Origin: Nannochloropsis salina CCMP1776 | Lineage: Eukaryota; Sar; Eustigmatophyceae; Eustigmatales; Monodopsidaceae | Assembly (NCBI GenBank): GCA_004565275.1 | Contig: SDOX01000011.1 | Coordinates: forward strand, 519,881 to 583,880 | DNA length: 64,000 nt | Direction of reading: 5' to 3' | Shown here: one piece after another, positions 31,675 through 43,401 of the stretch | Layout of the letters: every line of letters begins with the position of its first letter | Position numbering within the stretch: position 1 is the stretch's first letter | Program-made: the position numbers and the translations under genes | The notes under the pieces: model-generated | Told to the model about the DNA's origin: nothing | Database searches by the model: none | What the model saw: only the letters and a program-made list of their open reading frames with translations

Positions 31675-31921
31675 GAGGAGAGTATCACATTTTTACAGCG
31701 GTTCGTACTCGCATGTTATCGATATGGCTCCTAAATGCAGTGCTATCTGCGTTGCTTTAGGTGTGAGGATGGCTGTATGCTATTGATGTCGGGGACATAG
31801 CCTTTAAAGGCATGCAAGTCAGCTCGGACCTTCGTCGTAGAAAAATCGTTGAGAAGTAGACGCGGACCCTTGCACTTAATACCTCTTAAACCTGCAACAA
31901 TATGTACGAAATTAGGAAATC
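31675..31921. promoter_or_regulatory. Topoisomerase I upstream region
   Basis: 247 bp upstream of the topoisomerase I first exon. If the small minus-strand frame at 31351-31674 is real, this is a divergent promoter. No specific motif was recognised. Confidence 0.4.
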
Positions 31922-34776
31922 ATGTCAGAATCGGAGGATGAGGTGCCATTGGTCTCTTTGGCGGCCCTAAAGAAAGCGAGTCCGAATAGCAAGAGGTACG
32001 TGCCATGGGATGGTTCGGAAAGACATCACCAGGAAAAAGCATGTAGGTCATCGAAGTCCATGTAAGTGAGAAGATGCAAGCTACGAACAATCTCTCCTCC
32101 GGACTTCGAGCATTTTTCGAGGAAGCGCAAATTGGCGGGTCCAGAGCAACTTCGTGCGACGTGGGGAAGGGGGTATCACAGAAGCTGGTCACTTTGACAT
32201 GTTGTCCTACGGCGGTCCCAATTATCATGCACAGCAAGCAGCCAAACGCTGTGAAGAGGAACGTACAGGACAGCAGCGAGGATGAGGATGACATTCCTGT
32301 GTCAAACTTGGCCAAGAAGAGGCCACCGTCGTCAAAGCAGGCAGGAGCGGCCGCGAAGAAAGCCCGCGCGTCGGGCACCAAAAAGCCGGCACTGGCGAGA
32401 GGATTATCAAAAGGAAAAGCATCAGGAACGGGAAAAGGACAAAAAAAGACCTCAACTGTGGGGGCCAAAAAGCGTAAGAAAGCTGAGGAGGAGGATGAGG
32501 ATGAGGAGGATGAGGACGACGATGATCGTTTGCAAGAAAGCAGTGGGGAAGACGAGGAGGAGGAGGACGAAGAGGAGGTGGACATGTCGGAAAGTGAAGA
32601 GGAAGAAGAAAGTGAAGAAGATGGGCGGGTCACCAAGAAAAAAGTTTCCGCTAAGAAGAAGACGAAAGGGGCAGCGCCCAAAAAGACGACGACCAAGGCT
32701 GCGCCGAAGACCAAGCGAAAGCCGGCACCGAAAAGCAAAAAGCCGACAGTGAAGAAGGAGGCGAAGGAGGCACTGCCCAAGACTGCACTCTCCAGCAAGG
32801 CAGTTCGTATCGAGCAGGCCATGAAGGCTTTTAAATGGTGGGACCAGGAGCCTTTGCCGCAGGGAATCCAGTGGCGAGCGCTCGAGCACAACGGGATCTT
32901 CTTCCCCCCCGACTATGTACCGCACGGGGTCAAGATGTTGTACGATGGAAAAGAGGTCGAGCTCCCGTCCGACTTGGAAGAAGTGGCCACATTTTTTGCC
33001 TCCATGCCCCCCGATGGGCCCCAGCTAGGTCACCCGGACACGAGGAAGATTTTTGTCAAGAACTTCTTCGGGCAATTCAAAGAGATGCTGAAAGACAAGC
33101 TGGAGGATGATCTGGGGATAAAGGATTTTGACAAGTGTGACTTTTCCCCAATCCGTGCACATCTGGAAACGCAAAAAATGATCAAGAAGGCGGCGACGGT
33201 GGAGGAGAAGGCCCTTGTCAAGGCAGGGAAGGAGGAGCGGCAGGACCATTACGGGTATGCCATTGTCGACGGGCGGATCGAGAAGGTAGGAAATTTCAAC
33301 ATGGAGCCGCCCGGGTTGTTCAGGGGACGGGGCATGCATCCCTTGATGGGCATGATCAAGGAACGGTGTTTGCCGGAAAACATCATCGTGAATCTCGGGC
33401 CGGACGCGCGGGTGCCTCCCTGTCCCTTGCCCGGGCACGCCTGGGACCGAGTGCAGCACGACAACAAAGTGACCTGGCTGGCAAGCTGGAAGGAAAACGT
33501 CCTCAATGGGGTCAAGTACGTGATGCTTGCGGCGTCCTCCTCCTTCAAGGGGAAGTCGGACATGGAGAAATACGACAAAGCGGCGCGGCTCAAGCAATGC
33601 ATCGGTCGGATTCGGAGGGATTATGAGGGAAACTTGGGCAAGAAGGCGGACAGGGAGGCAAAGCAAATCGCGACGGCTATGTGGATCATTGACAAACTGG
33701 CACTCCGTGTCGGGGGTGAGAAGGGTGAGGACGAGGCGGATACCGTGGGGTGCTGCTCGTTGCGACTCGAACACCTCCGTTTTCCACCTCCCGTAGACGA
33801 CGGGGGGGAATCATCAGGGGCAAAGCAGTATGAGATCGAGCTGGAGTTCTTGGGGAAAGACTCCATGTTGTTCAAGCAGACCATCGACTTTGCCTCCTAC
33901 GGCGAGAACGGGAAGCAGGTGTTCAAGAACCTCAGACACTTTGTCAAGGACAAGAAGCCCGACCAAGACGTCTTCGAGATGCTCACGCCCTCCGTTCTGA
34001 ACGCCCACCTGGGCTCCCTCATGCCTGGGCTCTCCGCCAAGGTTTTCCGTACCTACAATGCCTCCGAGACGCTGCAAAACGAGCTGCCTACTGTGGAAGA
34101 TCTGGCGGGAATGAGCGTGGGGGACAAGGTGGTGGCCTACAACGACGCGAATCGCAAGGTAGCCATTCTCTGCAATCACCAGCGCACTGTCACCAAGACC
34201 ATGGAGACGGCCCTTGGGAACTTACAGGAGCGTTTGCAGCTTCTGAAGGATCAGAAAAAGGAATTGCTTGGGCAGAAGGAACTCTTGAAATCGGGCAAAA
34301 CTAATAAGATTCGGACGCGAAAGGACGACGTGTTAACGGACAAGGCAGTCAAGGCAATGGAAAAGGCCGAAGACCTACGGAAAAAGGCGGCGACTCCCGA
34401 GGAGAAGATTAAAGCAAGTCATGCTCTTGACGAAGCAAAGGAGCTGAAGCGACAGGCTCAGGCTGCCAAGGCTAAAGATGCGCATTTGTTTGCGCGTCCG
34501 CCGACGAAAGAGCAAGTGGATCGTAAAATTGAACAGTGGAGGGAGAAGATTACTAAGCTAGAGCTCGACATTCGTAACAAAGACGAGAACAAAGAGGTAG
34601 CTCTGGGAACGTCAAAGATCAACTACATGGATCCACGTATCTCTGTGGCCTGGTGCAAGCGAGTAGAGGTACCAATTGAGCGCATTTTTGCCAAAACCTT
34701 GCGGGACAAATTTGTGTGGGCTATGGGGGTGCCGCCGTCGTGGCGATTCGAAGGGACGAGCAAGCCGGAAATGTAA
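31922..34776 (+). CDS. TOP1: DNA topoisomerase I (type IB), two exons
   Basis: A 74-bp first exon (31922-31995, [18 protein letters not shown]) splices across a 239-bp intron (AG|GTACGT, ATGCACAG) to 32235-34776, giving 871 residues. The N-terminal third is Lys/Glu/Ser-rich and repeats the first exon's theme ([17 protein letters not shown]), as in nuclear TOP1 tails. Core domain: [45 protein letters not shown]. The catalytic region includes [11 protein letters not shown]-like sequence ([15 protein letters not shown]), [20 protein letters not shown], and the active-site Tyr in [18 protein letters not shown] near residue 821. A coiled linker lies before it. Relaxes supercoils through a 3'-phosphotyrosyl link in the nucleus. 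All key catalytic residues I can check (Arg, Lys, Arg, Tyr motifs) are present. Confidence 0.95.
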
Positions 34777-35545
34777 TCAATGGTACGCCTCCTGCTTCAG
34801 CACGAGTTTTAAGGAGCTGAGGATCATTCAATGGGAAAGATATTTTATGGGCACGAATAATGTGCTGAGGCGGCCGTAGCACGAAGGCGGGGAGCATTTG
34901 CCAGATATATACATCCGACCGAACAATTCTGTCCTGTTCGGGCGAGAAAAAGCTTTCGCGTAATAAATAGTGTGGTCACTATTATTTATTTTCGCCATAT
35001 TGTTTTACTGAATTCGTTGGCAGATAGTCAGAGCCGCGCAGTTACTCTTGCACATGGCCCATGGGATAATACGGGCTGCCTCAGGCTCCAGTCAAGGCAA
35101 AGGAGGTATCTAAGCACAAATCAGACGCATACGTTTGCGGCTATCTACATCTTTCACTTAACCGAAGGCCGATATTCATAACGATTATGCAATTGTGTCT
35201 TTGCAGAGGTTAGTTCGATAACAAAGCCATTGCGCATGGATCTGGCACGTGAGACGATCGCTTTCACTCTTATCCCTCGGCTCCGTTCGCACGTCCCACC
35301 CGGTCGGCCTCCCACTTCTGACACACCAGCAAGTTTCACGCAGACATATTTTTTCCCGCGTTTCAGCGACATACATCGCATCACAATCCTGGTAGCCATT
35401 ATTAAGCATGGTCTAATGACTGGTGTGCGGTCGTCTCTCCAAATTTTCCAAAACAGCAGAGGGCGCTGTGAGAAAGCAGGCTGCACCTTGGCGAAGCGTG
35501 TACAAAGACAGCAAGAACATCCCGCTCCACATCCACCACGATACC
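34777..35545. other. Tandem intergenic region with a weak minus-strand frame
   Basis: 769 bp between TOP1 and NFS1. A minus-strand frame at 35154-35399 (81 codons, good ATG context, basic, starting MATRIVMRCMSLKRGKKYV) could be a small divergent gene, but I recognise no family. The rest holds the TOP1 3' flank with two hairpins and the NFS1 promoter. Confidence 0.35.
34919..34988. other. Two adjacent inverted repeats after TOP1
   Basis: First: CCGAACA (34919-34925) and TGTTCGG (34935-34941), a perfect 7-bp stem with a 9-base loop. Second: TAATAAATAGTG (34961-34972) and CACTATTATTTA (34977-34988), 10 of 12 pairs with a 4-base loop. They begin about 140 bp after the TOP1 stop, in the likely 3' UTR or 3' end region. 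Confidence 0.6.
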
Positions 35546-37030
35546 ATGCAGCGGCTCGTGCTTGCTTTTCGGCGTGGTACCATGCTTTCTATGACTACTA
35601 AAACGTCGATGTCAGGCGCTCGGCGGGGTTTGGCTTCTGCCGTTTCTGACAAAGACGGCATCGAGAACGCTCCTACGACTTTTTCTCATGAGAAGATGGC
35701 CCGCGATAAACGCTATAAGCCTCAAAATGAGGTACCGCGTCAAGTTTTGGAGTCGATGCTTGCCAAAGAGGTACATTCACCCGGCTTTTCGATCAAAGGA
35801 GAAGCACGGGAGGGTCGAGCAGCTTACCTGGATTTTCAGGCAACAACTCCCATGGACCCCCGCGTTGTAGACGAAATGCTTCCTTATATGACAGGCAGCT
35901 TTGGAAATCCGCATTCTCGAACACACGCCTACGGGTGGGAGGCGGAAGCAGCGGTGGAAAAGGCTCGAGAGCAGGTAGCATCGATTTTGGGTGCCTCCGC
36001 TAAAGAAATCGTCTTTACATCGGGTGCCACCGAGAGCAACAATGCAGCGATCAAGGGCGTGGCACATTTCTACGGCGAGAAGAAGAAGCACATTATCACG
36101 ACACAGATTGAGCACAAATGTGTCCTCGACTCGTGCCGTGTGCTGGAACAGGAAGGGTACCAAGTCACGTACCTGCCCGTGCAGAAAAACGGGCTCTTGG
36201 ACCTGCAAGTCCTGAAAGATGCCATCACGCCCCAGACCTCCCTGGTGTCTGTCATGGCTGTGAACAACGAGATTGGTGTCTTGCAGCCCATGCGTGAGAT
36301 CGGCCAAATGTGCCGGGAACGCAAGGTGTTCTTCCACTCGGACCTGGCGCAAATGGTGGGCAAGATGCCGATCGACGTGGACGAGATGCAGATCGACCTG
36401 GCCTCTCTCTCTAGCCACAAGGTCTACGGGCCGAAGGGAGTGGGCGCCCTCTACGTAAGGCGCCGGCCCCGGGTGCGCCTGGAGCCCATCATGTCGGGGG
36501 GAGGGCAGGAGCGAGGCCTGCGAAGCGGGACGCTGCCGCATTTCCTGTGCGTGGGTTTCGGTGCCGCGTGCGACATCGCGAAGAAGGAGCTCCCACACGA
36601 CGAGGCCTGGGTCCACTTCCTGGCCACGCGCTTGTACGACGGGATTCGGAAGAACATTCCTCACGTGGTGTTGAACGGGGACCTGGATTCCCGATACGAG
36701 GGGTGCTTGAATGTCTCGTTCGCCTACGTGGAGGGGGAGTCCTTGTTGATGGCTTTGAAGAACATTGCCGTCTCGAGCGGATCTGCCTGCACTTCGGCAT
36801 CCCTGGAGCCCTCGTACGTTCTCCGGGCCATAGGGGTAGGGGAGGACCTGGCGCACACGTCGATTCGGTTCGGCATCGGCCGTTTTACCACCGTGGAGGA
36901 GGTTGATTTTACCATTGACTTGCTGTCCCGAAACGTTGCCCGTTTGCGAGAAATGAGCCCATTGTGGGAATTGGTGCAAGAGGGAGTAGATTTGAACACT
37001 ATTCAATGGACGCAAGATGCCCATCATTGA
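35546..37030 (+). CDS. NFS1: Mitochondrial cysteine desulfurase NFS1
   Basis: 494 residues, single exon, from the first ATG (35546). The N-terminus [20 protein letters not shown] is Arg/Ser-rich without acids, like a mitochondrial presequence. Group I IscS/NFS1 motifs follow: [44 protein letters not shown], the PLP Lys in [10 protein letters not shown] (about residue 291), [13 protein letters not shown], and the catalytic Cys in [18 protein letters not shown] (about 415). The usual FHTDAAQ reads FHSDLAQ, still with the Asp and Gln that hold PLP. It provides persulfide sulfur for Fe-S cluster assembly and tRNA thiolation. No plastid signal is seen; plastids use the separate SufS type. Very secure. 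Confidence 0.96.
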   Translation: MQRLVLAFRRGTMLSMTTKTSMSGARRGLASAVSDKDGIENAPTTFSHEKMARDKRYKPQNEVPRQVLESMLAKEVHSPGFSIKGEAREGRAAYLDFQATTPMDPRVVDEMLPYMTGSFGNPHSRTHAYGWEAEAAVEKAREQVASILGASAKEIVFTSGATESNNAAIKGVAHFYGEKKKHIITTQIEHKCVLDSCRVLEQEGYQVTYLPVQKNGLLDLQVLKDAITPQTSLVSVMAVNNEIGVLQPMREIGQMCRERKVFFHSDLAQMVGKMPIDVDEMQIDLASLSSHKVYGPKGVGALYVRRRPRVRLEPIMSGGGQERGLRSGTLPHFLCVGFGAACDIAKKELPHDEAWVHFLATRLYDGIRKNIPHVVLNGDLDSRYEGCLNVSFAYVEGESLLMALKNIAVSSGSACTSASLEPSYVLRAIGVGEDLAHTSIRFGIGRFTTVEEVDFTIDLLSRNVARLREMSPLWELVQEGVDLNTIQWTQDAHH

Positions 37031-38046
37031 TGATTATATAAGTACAGATGTCGAAAAAAAGGCGGCTTAAAATAGGGATGGGGGGTGGGTGTGGGGGAGA
37101 GACTTCAAAGTGAACGTGGAGAGCTATAGTACGTACGTCGGTCGCAACAAAAGAAAAAAAATGGACTCTGTCAAAGATGTGAGGCCGAAAAAATGGTGAA
37201 AACAGGGTACTAGAGTGGTCTGAAGACAATGTTTTATCGAAATGCTTCCTTTTTTTACTCTGGACCGGTTTGCAACGTGACACAGGCGTGATTTAAGTCA
37301 AAGCGGTGGTGGAACACGCGTCTCGGGGAGAGCGGATCGCCGACATGCCTTGTCATGGACCCCTCAGGAACCACCAGATTCGGTCCCCACTGTGGGGCGA
37401 GACGAGGAGACCAAGTCGACACGGTGAAATCAGGCGTACAACAAGAGAATTGTGGGTGTGCTGGGGCTCTATACGCCCTACGTTGTTTGCAAAAGGAACG
37501 GTTCGATGGCAGCCCAAAGTTCGATCCTGCCTCGTTTCGCTCGGCCACGTCGCCGCCTCTGTTGCCTCGGTGGAATGCCCCGCTTGCAGATTTGATAGCA
37601 CGCCTGAGCCCTTTCTGTGGTCGATGAAACCGCAAATGGAGCCTCAGTAAAAAGAACGATGGTAGATTTCATGTGACCTACTGGTTGTGTGGTCGGTGCG
37701 TGCAGGACTTTCCGCGGCAGGAAATCTGTGCCTTGATGGCCCCTCGGGGACTAGATCGTGCCTTGTGGTTGATGTTGTCGTCCTTGAGGCAAGCGCACTT
37801 CTACTACTAGGGGAAGATTTGGTCGAGCATTGAAACCTTTTCACTTCTATTTGTCGTCTTGCTATGTGTTCCAGACGTGCCGTGGCCCTTCTCTTAACCT
37901 TGCGTTGATGTCTCACGTAGGCCTTTTTTCAAAACCTGGACCTTGGCAGGCAGCAAACAAGGCGATCTTTCTCTTCTTCGACGCGTCGAAGTTTGAGCGC
38001 GATCCCGGAGGGGAAAACGCCGGAGTGCAAGAAGCAAACTTAATTA
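37031..38046. other. Unresolved region with one exon-like segment
   Basis: About 1 kb without a secure gene. On the plus strand an acceptor-like site (GTGCGTGCAG, ends 37706-37712) precedes a short frame ending at TAG near 37808, whose product includes DFPRQEICALMAPRGLDRAL and looks protein-like. Open frames lie upstream on both strands (37255-37650), but I found no donor and start that join cleanly. It may be a small multi-exon gene. Confidence 0.35.
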
Positions 38047-40736
38047 ATGAACACCTCTGTCGTGAACACGGGAAGGCGGCCAAGTGGTCGTGCACGTGGA
38101 GAAGGAGAGAGAAATCACTTCACCGCGAAGAGGGAAGATGGGGAGGAAGAGGAGGAGGACCTGAGCGTGGAGAGTTTTGAGAATGAGAGGGCTCATAAAA
38201 AGCAGCTACACCATGACAGCAGTAATCAGCAGTCCAAGTCATTTGCGAGTAAGGCATCATATGCTTTGATAGGAGGGGAAGCGGGGCAAGGGTGGGAGGG
38301 AGTTGTCTTGTAATGTGTCGATATGGATCTGTTGTAAAATTTAGCGTGTCATGCATGAAGACCTGAACTCTAATTGAGACATTACGGCTTTAAAATACAC
38401 AACTACAGAGGATGACAGCCGCACGGATAAAGACGACGATAGCAGCAGCATAAGCTCCTGCGACTCCACGGATGAGGACAGTATGGTGGTCGCCCGGGCA
38501 AGGCCGCCGAGCCTGACTCCGCTACGCCGGCCGGGCAGCAAGGAGGACACCCGCCGCCTCCACCAAAGCAAGACTAAAAGCACGTCTCGTTCGCACGCGT
38601 CCATGCCCCAGGCGAGCAGCAAGGCCGCTGCGCCCTCGGCGACAGGGACGTCTGGGGGGCCTCGCCCTCCCTTGCGCCGGGGCAAGTGGACCTTCCAGGA
38701 GGAGGCCTACGTGTCACGCATCATCTATGACTTCAACCACGGCCTTCTTCCCCTGGCTGCCGGCACCACGCTGCGGGCATACCTCTCGGACACCCTGAAC
38801 TGCGACCCCATGCGGATCACGAAGAAATTTGCAGGGGCGGCGTGTATAGGGAAGCGCGTTTTCCAACCCTGCGACTCCCACCCCGAAACGCTGGAGCGGC
38901 GCCGACGGGCACAGGCAGAGCTGGAGGTGTTGCGAAAGGAATTTCTCCGGACGACCACCTCCTCGATGCTCTCCTCCTCCTACCACGGGGGCACGAGCTT
39001 GGTCATGCCAGGCCTCCCGCCGGGTCACCCGGGGCCTCCCGGGCAAGCGAGCCACGCGCCCAACCACCACTGGGGCGGGCACCACGAGCACCTCCACCAA
39101 GAGCCAGCCGCTGGCCTGCCGCAACCTTCTGGCTACGGCCCTCCTCTCCCAGCCCCGTACGCCCCGCCCGGCTACTCCTACCATCCTCCCGCCTCCCACC
39201 CCGAGGGCTTGTCCCCTCCACTTTCCTCCCACCCTTCGTCCTCCTCCTCCTGCGGGGCCAGGACTGGAGACCTCCCTTCCTACCACTACGGCAACCCGAG
39301 CGGCAGCAACGTCGCCTCCAACCCGCACGCGAGCTGGCGCTCAGCGCACTCCCAAGCCCCGCAAATGCCTGGGTCGCACCACTCGTGGGGAGCACCGATG
39401 CACGCCCCCTCCCTCGGCCCCCCCCCCCCCGCACGACATCATCGGAGGACCCGCCTTGGGACCGGCGGTGCCCATGTTCGGGGGGAGCGGAAGAGGATCC
39501 GATCCTTCCCAAGCCTGTGGGCCAGGCGCCCAACCCCCGCCCTCCCTTGGGGCACTGCGCATCCACAGCGGGAGCGGCAGGAGCAGCAGCCTTGGCAGCA
39601 ACAGCAGCCATGGCGGGAGCATGGGCAGCGAAGGGAGCGGAAGCGGCAGTGATGACGGCGAGGCGGGTACGCGCAGAGGCCCCGCGCATCGGGCCCCTGG
39701 CATGCGCGTTCCTGTGCCGGGGCTACCCCCCTATGCCGTGGAGAGATGCCCGACTCCCACGGAGGGCGGTCAAGGCAAAGCTAGCAACGCTTTTCGAAGC
39801 AGCAAGCGGACGGCGGAGGGGGAGGAAAAGTCCGAGCCTGGCTTCGATCGAAAGGATATGTTCATCCCTTCCGTCCAGGGCAGACACCAGACTGCCCACG
39901 AGGACTACGGGCGCGGCCCCGCCTCAGTCCCTCCGCGTCGCTCCCTCAGCACCAACAATGTCGCCTTGATGCAGGAAGCCTCCTCCGCCGCGGCGTCCGC
40001 AGCAGCCGCAGCAGCCGAGGAGGCTGGTGATGACGACCACGCGCGGCTGCTGAGCAGGTACAGGCACGCGCGCTCCTCCTCCGAGCCTCGCGACTGGTTC
40101 CAGGGGGCCAGGACGGTCCACCGTCAGCACCAGCAGGCGCCGCACCCCCACTACCAGGGCGAGAAGGGGCGGGAGGGACCGACCTTAGGGCAGGCCGGGT
40201 CTCCTCTCCCCGCGAACCACAACGAGGGCGAGCTTCTCCTGGATTTTCTCATCACCGTTCGCCGGCAGCACCAAGAAATGGCGCAGAGCACGTCTTCCTC
40301 CTCCAAGTGCGGGAGCGGGGATGACGAGGACTCCCCCCGGACGAGTCGAGACGGGAGTAGTCCCTCAAGTGCGCTCTCCTCCTCTTGCGGCGACGGCAAT
40401 GACAGCAGTGGCAGCAGCGGGAGCGCCGAGGGCGGCGAGGGGGGTGCCCGTGACTGGCATGCGGGGAGAGACGCGGCGTACAAGACATGCTCCGGGAATG
40501 AGGAGGAGGAGGACGGGGCAGTGGAGCGTAAAAACGTGCCCAGTTCCCGCCCACGTTCTCAGACCGGACACCACGGGGGCATTCCTCGGAGCGACTCGCC
40601 GGCTAGGCATGGAGACGGGCCTGTCACAGCTGTCTCTTCGAACGGGGCCAGTGTGGAGATGAGCACCGAGGCTTTGGGGACAGCCTCAGCTCCCCCCTTG
40701 AAGAAAGCAAGGAGCTACGAGTCGTTTCGAATTTGA
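38047..40736 (+). CDS. Stramenopile-type putative DNA-binding protein, frame switch at a C-run
   Basis: Exon 1 is 38047-38248 and exon 2 starts at 38409 (intron 160 bp; A|GTAAGG, CTACAG). After an acidic and Ser-rich start comes one conserved domain at about 38675-38870: GKWTFQEEAYVSRIIYDFNH, LPLAAGTTLRAYLSDTLNCD, PMRITKKFAGAACIGKRVF. I know this pattern from multigene families of diatoms and oomycetes; the W-x-x-EE start recalls SANT/MYB domains, hence a possible DNA-binding role, but it is unproven. The rest is Pro/His/Ser/Gly-rich. At the 12-C run 39418-39429 the open frame changes; beyond it PHDIIGGPALGPAVPMFGG continues naturally to a stop at 40736, and the old frame ends at 39652. Total about 830 residues if joined. 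Confidence 0.75.
39418..39429 (+). repeat. 12-C homopolymer at a frame switch
   Basis: Twelve consecutive C coding for Pro. Upstream the conserved-domain frame is used; downstream a different frame is open for about 430 codons. One frame would need 11 or 14 C. Confidence 0.9.
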
Positions 40737-41898
40737 TGGATCGGGTATCACGCACAGTGCCGAGGAGCAGTGAGGGGCTGTTCCACGATCAGGTGGGAAG
40801 CCGCAAGACGCAAGACGAGGCGGAGAAAGAGGAGACGAGGGGCGTCACTCTTTGTTCACCTGTTGATAGGTTGAGTTCTTTGCATGCGCGTAAGAACTAT
40901 GCCGGGGGTGGACAAGCATGTCGCAGGAAGGTGGAGGGCGGAGGAACAGGCTTTGAAGTGGAGAGGGGGAAGGCAGGAAAGCGACAAGATGCCCTAGGCG
41001 CCCGGCGCCCTTTGTCAGGGTTGAGAAATGGATTTGCTGGATTTCCACCGGTGTGACCAAGTGTAAGCACGTGCGATCCGAACAGGGAGTGCGTGGGAGT
41101 AGAAGAGAGAGAAAGAGGTGTCTGTGTGGGAAAGAGAGGGAGACGGAGCGTGTGTGTGTATGTGTGTGTAAGGGGAAGAGAAAGAGGGGAAGATGGAGAA
41201 GGCAAGAGAGAAAATGTTGTGGTGAACGTGTCTTTGACGATAATGTGCGTGCTTCTTGTATGTGAAACTGATCGGACGCCGACAAGCCACTCCCTAGCCC
41301 TTGACGGGCCGGGAACAGGAAAGGGGAGTAAGAAGTGTGGCCTCGAGGCGGTCACACAGGGAGAACAATGCTGAGTTCATTGCTTACAAGCTGATTGCAT
41401 GGACTGATGTCTCATACAGAAATATTAGCGATAATTTGTGAAAGAACGGAGGGAAAAGAGTCAAAAGCCGCGCCCCTTCGTATCGGCAGAGAATAACTTG
41501 GACGCAAACCGTGCATTTGTTGTGGAAGCTTGTGCGATCGAAAGCGATGGCTGAGTATATTAATATCCGGAGCCGAGTTTTCGGGGATAACGAAGGACTG
41601 CGGGGGCGGTGTGCACAATAGGGAGCTGGTACTTGACTGCGGCTGTCACAATGCAGTGGCGACTTGTGACCCGGGAGTCTCTGGCGAGGCGCGAAGCTGT
41701 CGAGAGGCCCAGTGAAAAAGAAATGAACCGCAGAAAAGAAAAAAAAAATCGTGCAAGAGAATCTACAGCTGGCTTGGAACTTTCACTTGTCTGCTGAAAG
41801 CGATGCCGAAGGTCAGTCATGTGGGCCGTTCGTGTGCCGCACGCTGCCTGCCTTCTATCTCGCATCTCAAGTCTTTTTAACGTACACTTTCAGGGGTG
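40737..41898. other. Convergent intergenic region, purine-rich
   Basis: 1.16 kb between two stop codons. The centre (41085-41220) is a purine-rich GA tract on the plus strand with an embedded GTGTGT microsatellite (41149-41168). Open frames there are composition artefacts. No gene is seen. Confidence 0.5.
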
Positions 41899-43401
41899 CT
41901 AGACAATCACCGGAGGGGTGTGACGTTCTACACCCGCAAAAATCTTGCGACTCCCGTTCCGCTTCCATTTTCTCGCAGGAACGGCCGCCCCCCCTCCTCT
42001 CCTTCTGTTCCCCCTCTTTCCCTCCCCAAGGACTGCACACTCTCCGCCGTCACACGTTACCATTTCCTCCTCCTCTTCCTCTTCCCCCTCCTCCATCGCT
42101 GACAACCGGTGCTCTTCCGCCCACCATGCCTCCTCTCTCGGCTCGGCGCCCGCCTTTTCCTCTCCTGGGTCCGGCCCTCCCGGCCCGACCCCGGGCGCCG
42201 GCGGCAACCGCGTCGAGGGGAGGAGAGATCTCCACCAAGGCAAATCACGCCCAAATACCTGCTGCCAATTCTGCCGTGACCCCAAGTCGTGCGGGTTGGT
42301 GTACAAAAACCCTCGTTGTCGGGCTCGCTCCCTCCGTGCCTTATTAATGTAAAATTCGATGGTCGTCTGCCCGGTCGTGATGAGAAAAACGTGCCAACCC
42401 AACAAGCCTGTCAGCGCCAGCCCAACGGAGAAGGCCAAAACAAATGTAAGGATAATAGCGGAGCGCGCAGAGGCGAGGGACCCCACGATGACAGGCATCC
42501 GGGGCCCGCCACCTTGACCGCTGCCGTACATCATCTCTAAAAATGGCCGACCGAGCAGGAGGGCGCCATACACGCATGCTGCCCACAGGTACATCATGAA
42601 CAGTACAAAATAACGGTAGTTGTAGTGCCCGACACATTGTCCGATCCATGGGCAATGGTGATCCATTTTGAGGACACAAGACTTGCAGACGTGGCAGTGG
42701 TGGGTGCGGGGAGGGCGGGGGGTACGGCATTTTTTACAGAACCCATACGTGCGTGCATCCACATGGTCGCTACGGGCAGAGGAGACGTAAAGTAGTGAAT
42801 GTGAATCTGTGGGAGTGCCTGCATTGGCATGCACAGACGGAGCCTGGATTTCGCCATGGGAGTGCATTGAGGCATCACACGCATTGACGAAGGGCGAACC
42901 AGGGGAGGTCATGACGCAATGGAAATAGTTGAATAGCGTGTTAAACAGCAGAAACGCTGCCCAGCTTCCGTGTATTACACGTGCGAGGCATAAGTACCGG
43001 ACATCTGGATCCTCAACGCCAGAGCCGCCTTTTCCTCTGCAGCCCACGAGCTCTGGAAGGATGTAGCCAAAGTAGAGACATGTGACTAGGCCGATCAAAA
43101 GGCAGGCAAGAGTGACTAAGCACGGGCCCAAGGCTCGCACTGCCCAGTCGAAAAGTGTAGATACACCAACCGATAGCCAGTAGCCATACTCAAAAGGCCG
43201 GTCAGAATTTAGTGCAGACTTGAATTGTGCCCACTGACACGGTGCACCAGAAGAGGGGTGTGTATGAGGTTGATGTGAAGGCAAGGAACCAGCTGGGGCC
43301 CCACTCGTGCGCATTTTGACGTAGCATGTACAACAGCGACGTGAAAATGAACCTGTTGATGGTTGAAAGGTTAAAATATGTGGTACAAAGACAGAAGACA
43401 T
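41899..43401 (-). CDS. DHHC-type protein S-palmitoyltransferase
   Basis: 500 residues, single exon, from ATG 43401 (an in-frame ATG at 43314 is an alternative). Two membrane helices (LVTLACLLIGLVTCLYFGYI; WAAFLLFNTLFNYF) precede the Cys-rich DHHC domain: YGFCKKCRTPRPPRTHHCHV, CKSCVLKMDHHCPWIGQCVG, HYNYRYFVLF, with the full zinc-binding Cys/His set and catalytic DHHC. Two more helices follow, then the TTxE motif as TTIEF and a Pro/Glu-rich cytosolic tail with an uninterrupted acidic run. The layout and core sequence most resemble the ZDHHC16 group (Golgi/ER). It attaches palmitate to Cys of membrane proteins; targets are unknown. Confidence 0.93.
   Translation of the reverse strand: MSSVFVPHILTFQPSTGSFSRRCCTCYVKMRTSGAPAGSLPSHQPHTHPSSGAPCQWAQFKSALNSDRPFEYGYWLSVGVSTLFDWAVRALGPCLVTLACLLIGLVTCLYFGYILPELVGCRGKGGSGVEDPDVRYLCLARVIHGSWAAFLLFNTLFNYFHCVMTSPGSPFVNACDASMHSHGEIQAPSVHANAGTPTDSHSLLYVSSARSDHVDARTYGFCKKCRTPRPPRTHHCHVCKSCVLKMDHHCPWIGQCVGHYNYRYFVLFMMYLWAACVYGALLLGRPFLEMMYGSGQGGGPRMPVIVGSLASARSAIILTFVLAFSVGLALTGLLGWHVFLITTGQTTIEFYINKARRERARQRGFLYTNPHDLGSRQNWQQVFGRDLPWWRSLLPSTRLPPAPGVGPGGPDPGEEKAGAEPREEAWWAEEHRLSAMEEGEEEEEEEMVTCDGGECAVLGEGKRGNRRRGGGAAVPARKWKRNGSRKIFAGVERHTPPVIV

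Noticed and set aside
35777-37027. 416-codon minus-strand frame opposite NFS1
   Set aside because: NFS1 is unmistakable on the plus strand; the opposite frame has no motif.
41085-41220. GA/GT-rich stretch read as a possible coding repeat
   Set aside because: Simple-sequence DNA in a convergent spacer; frames on both strands are repeats of a few residues.
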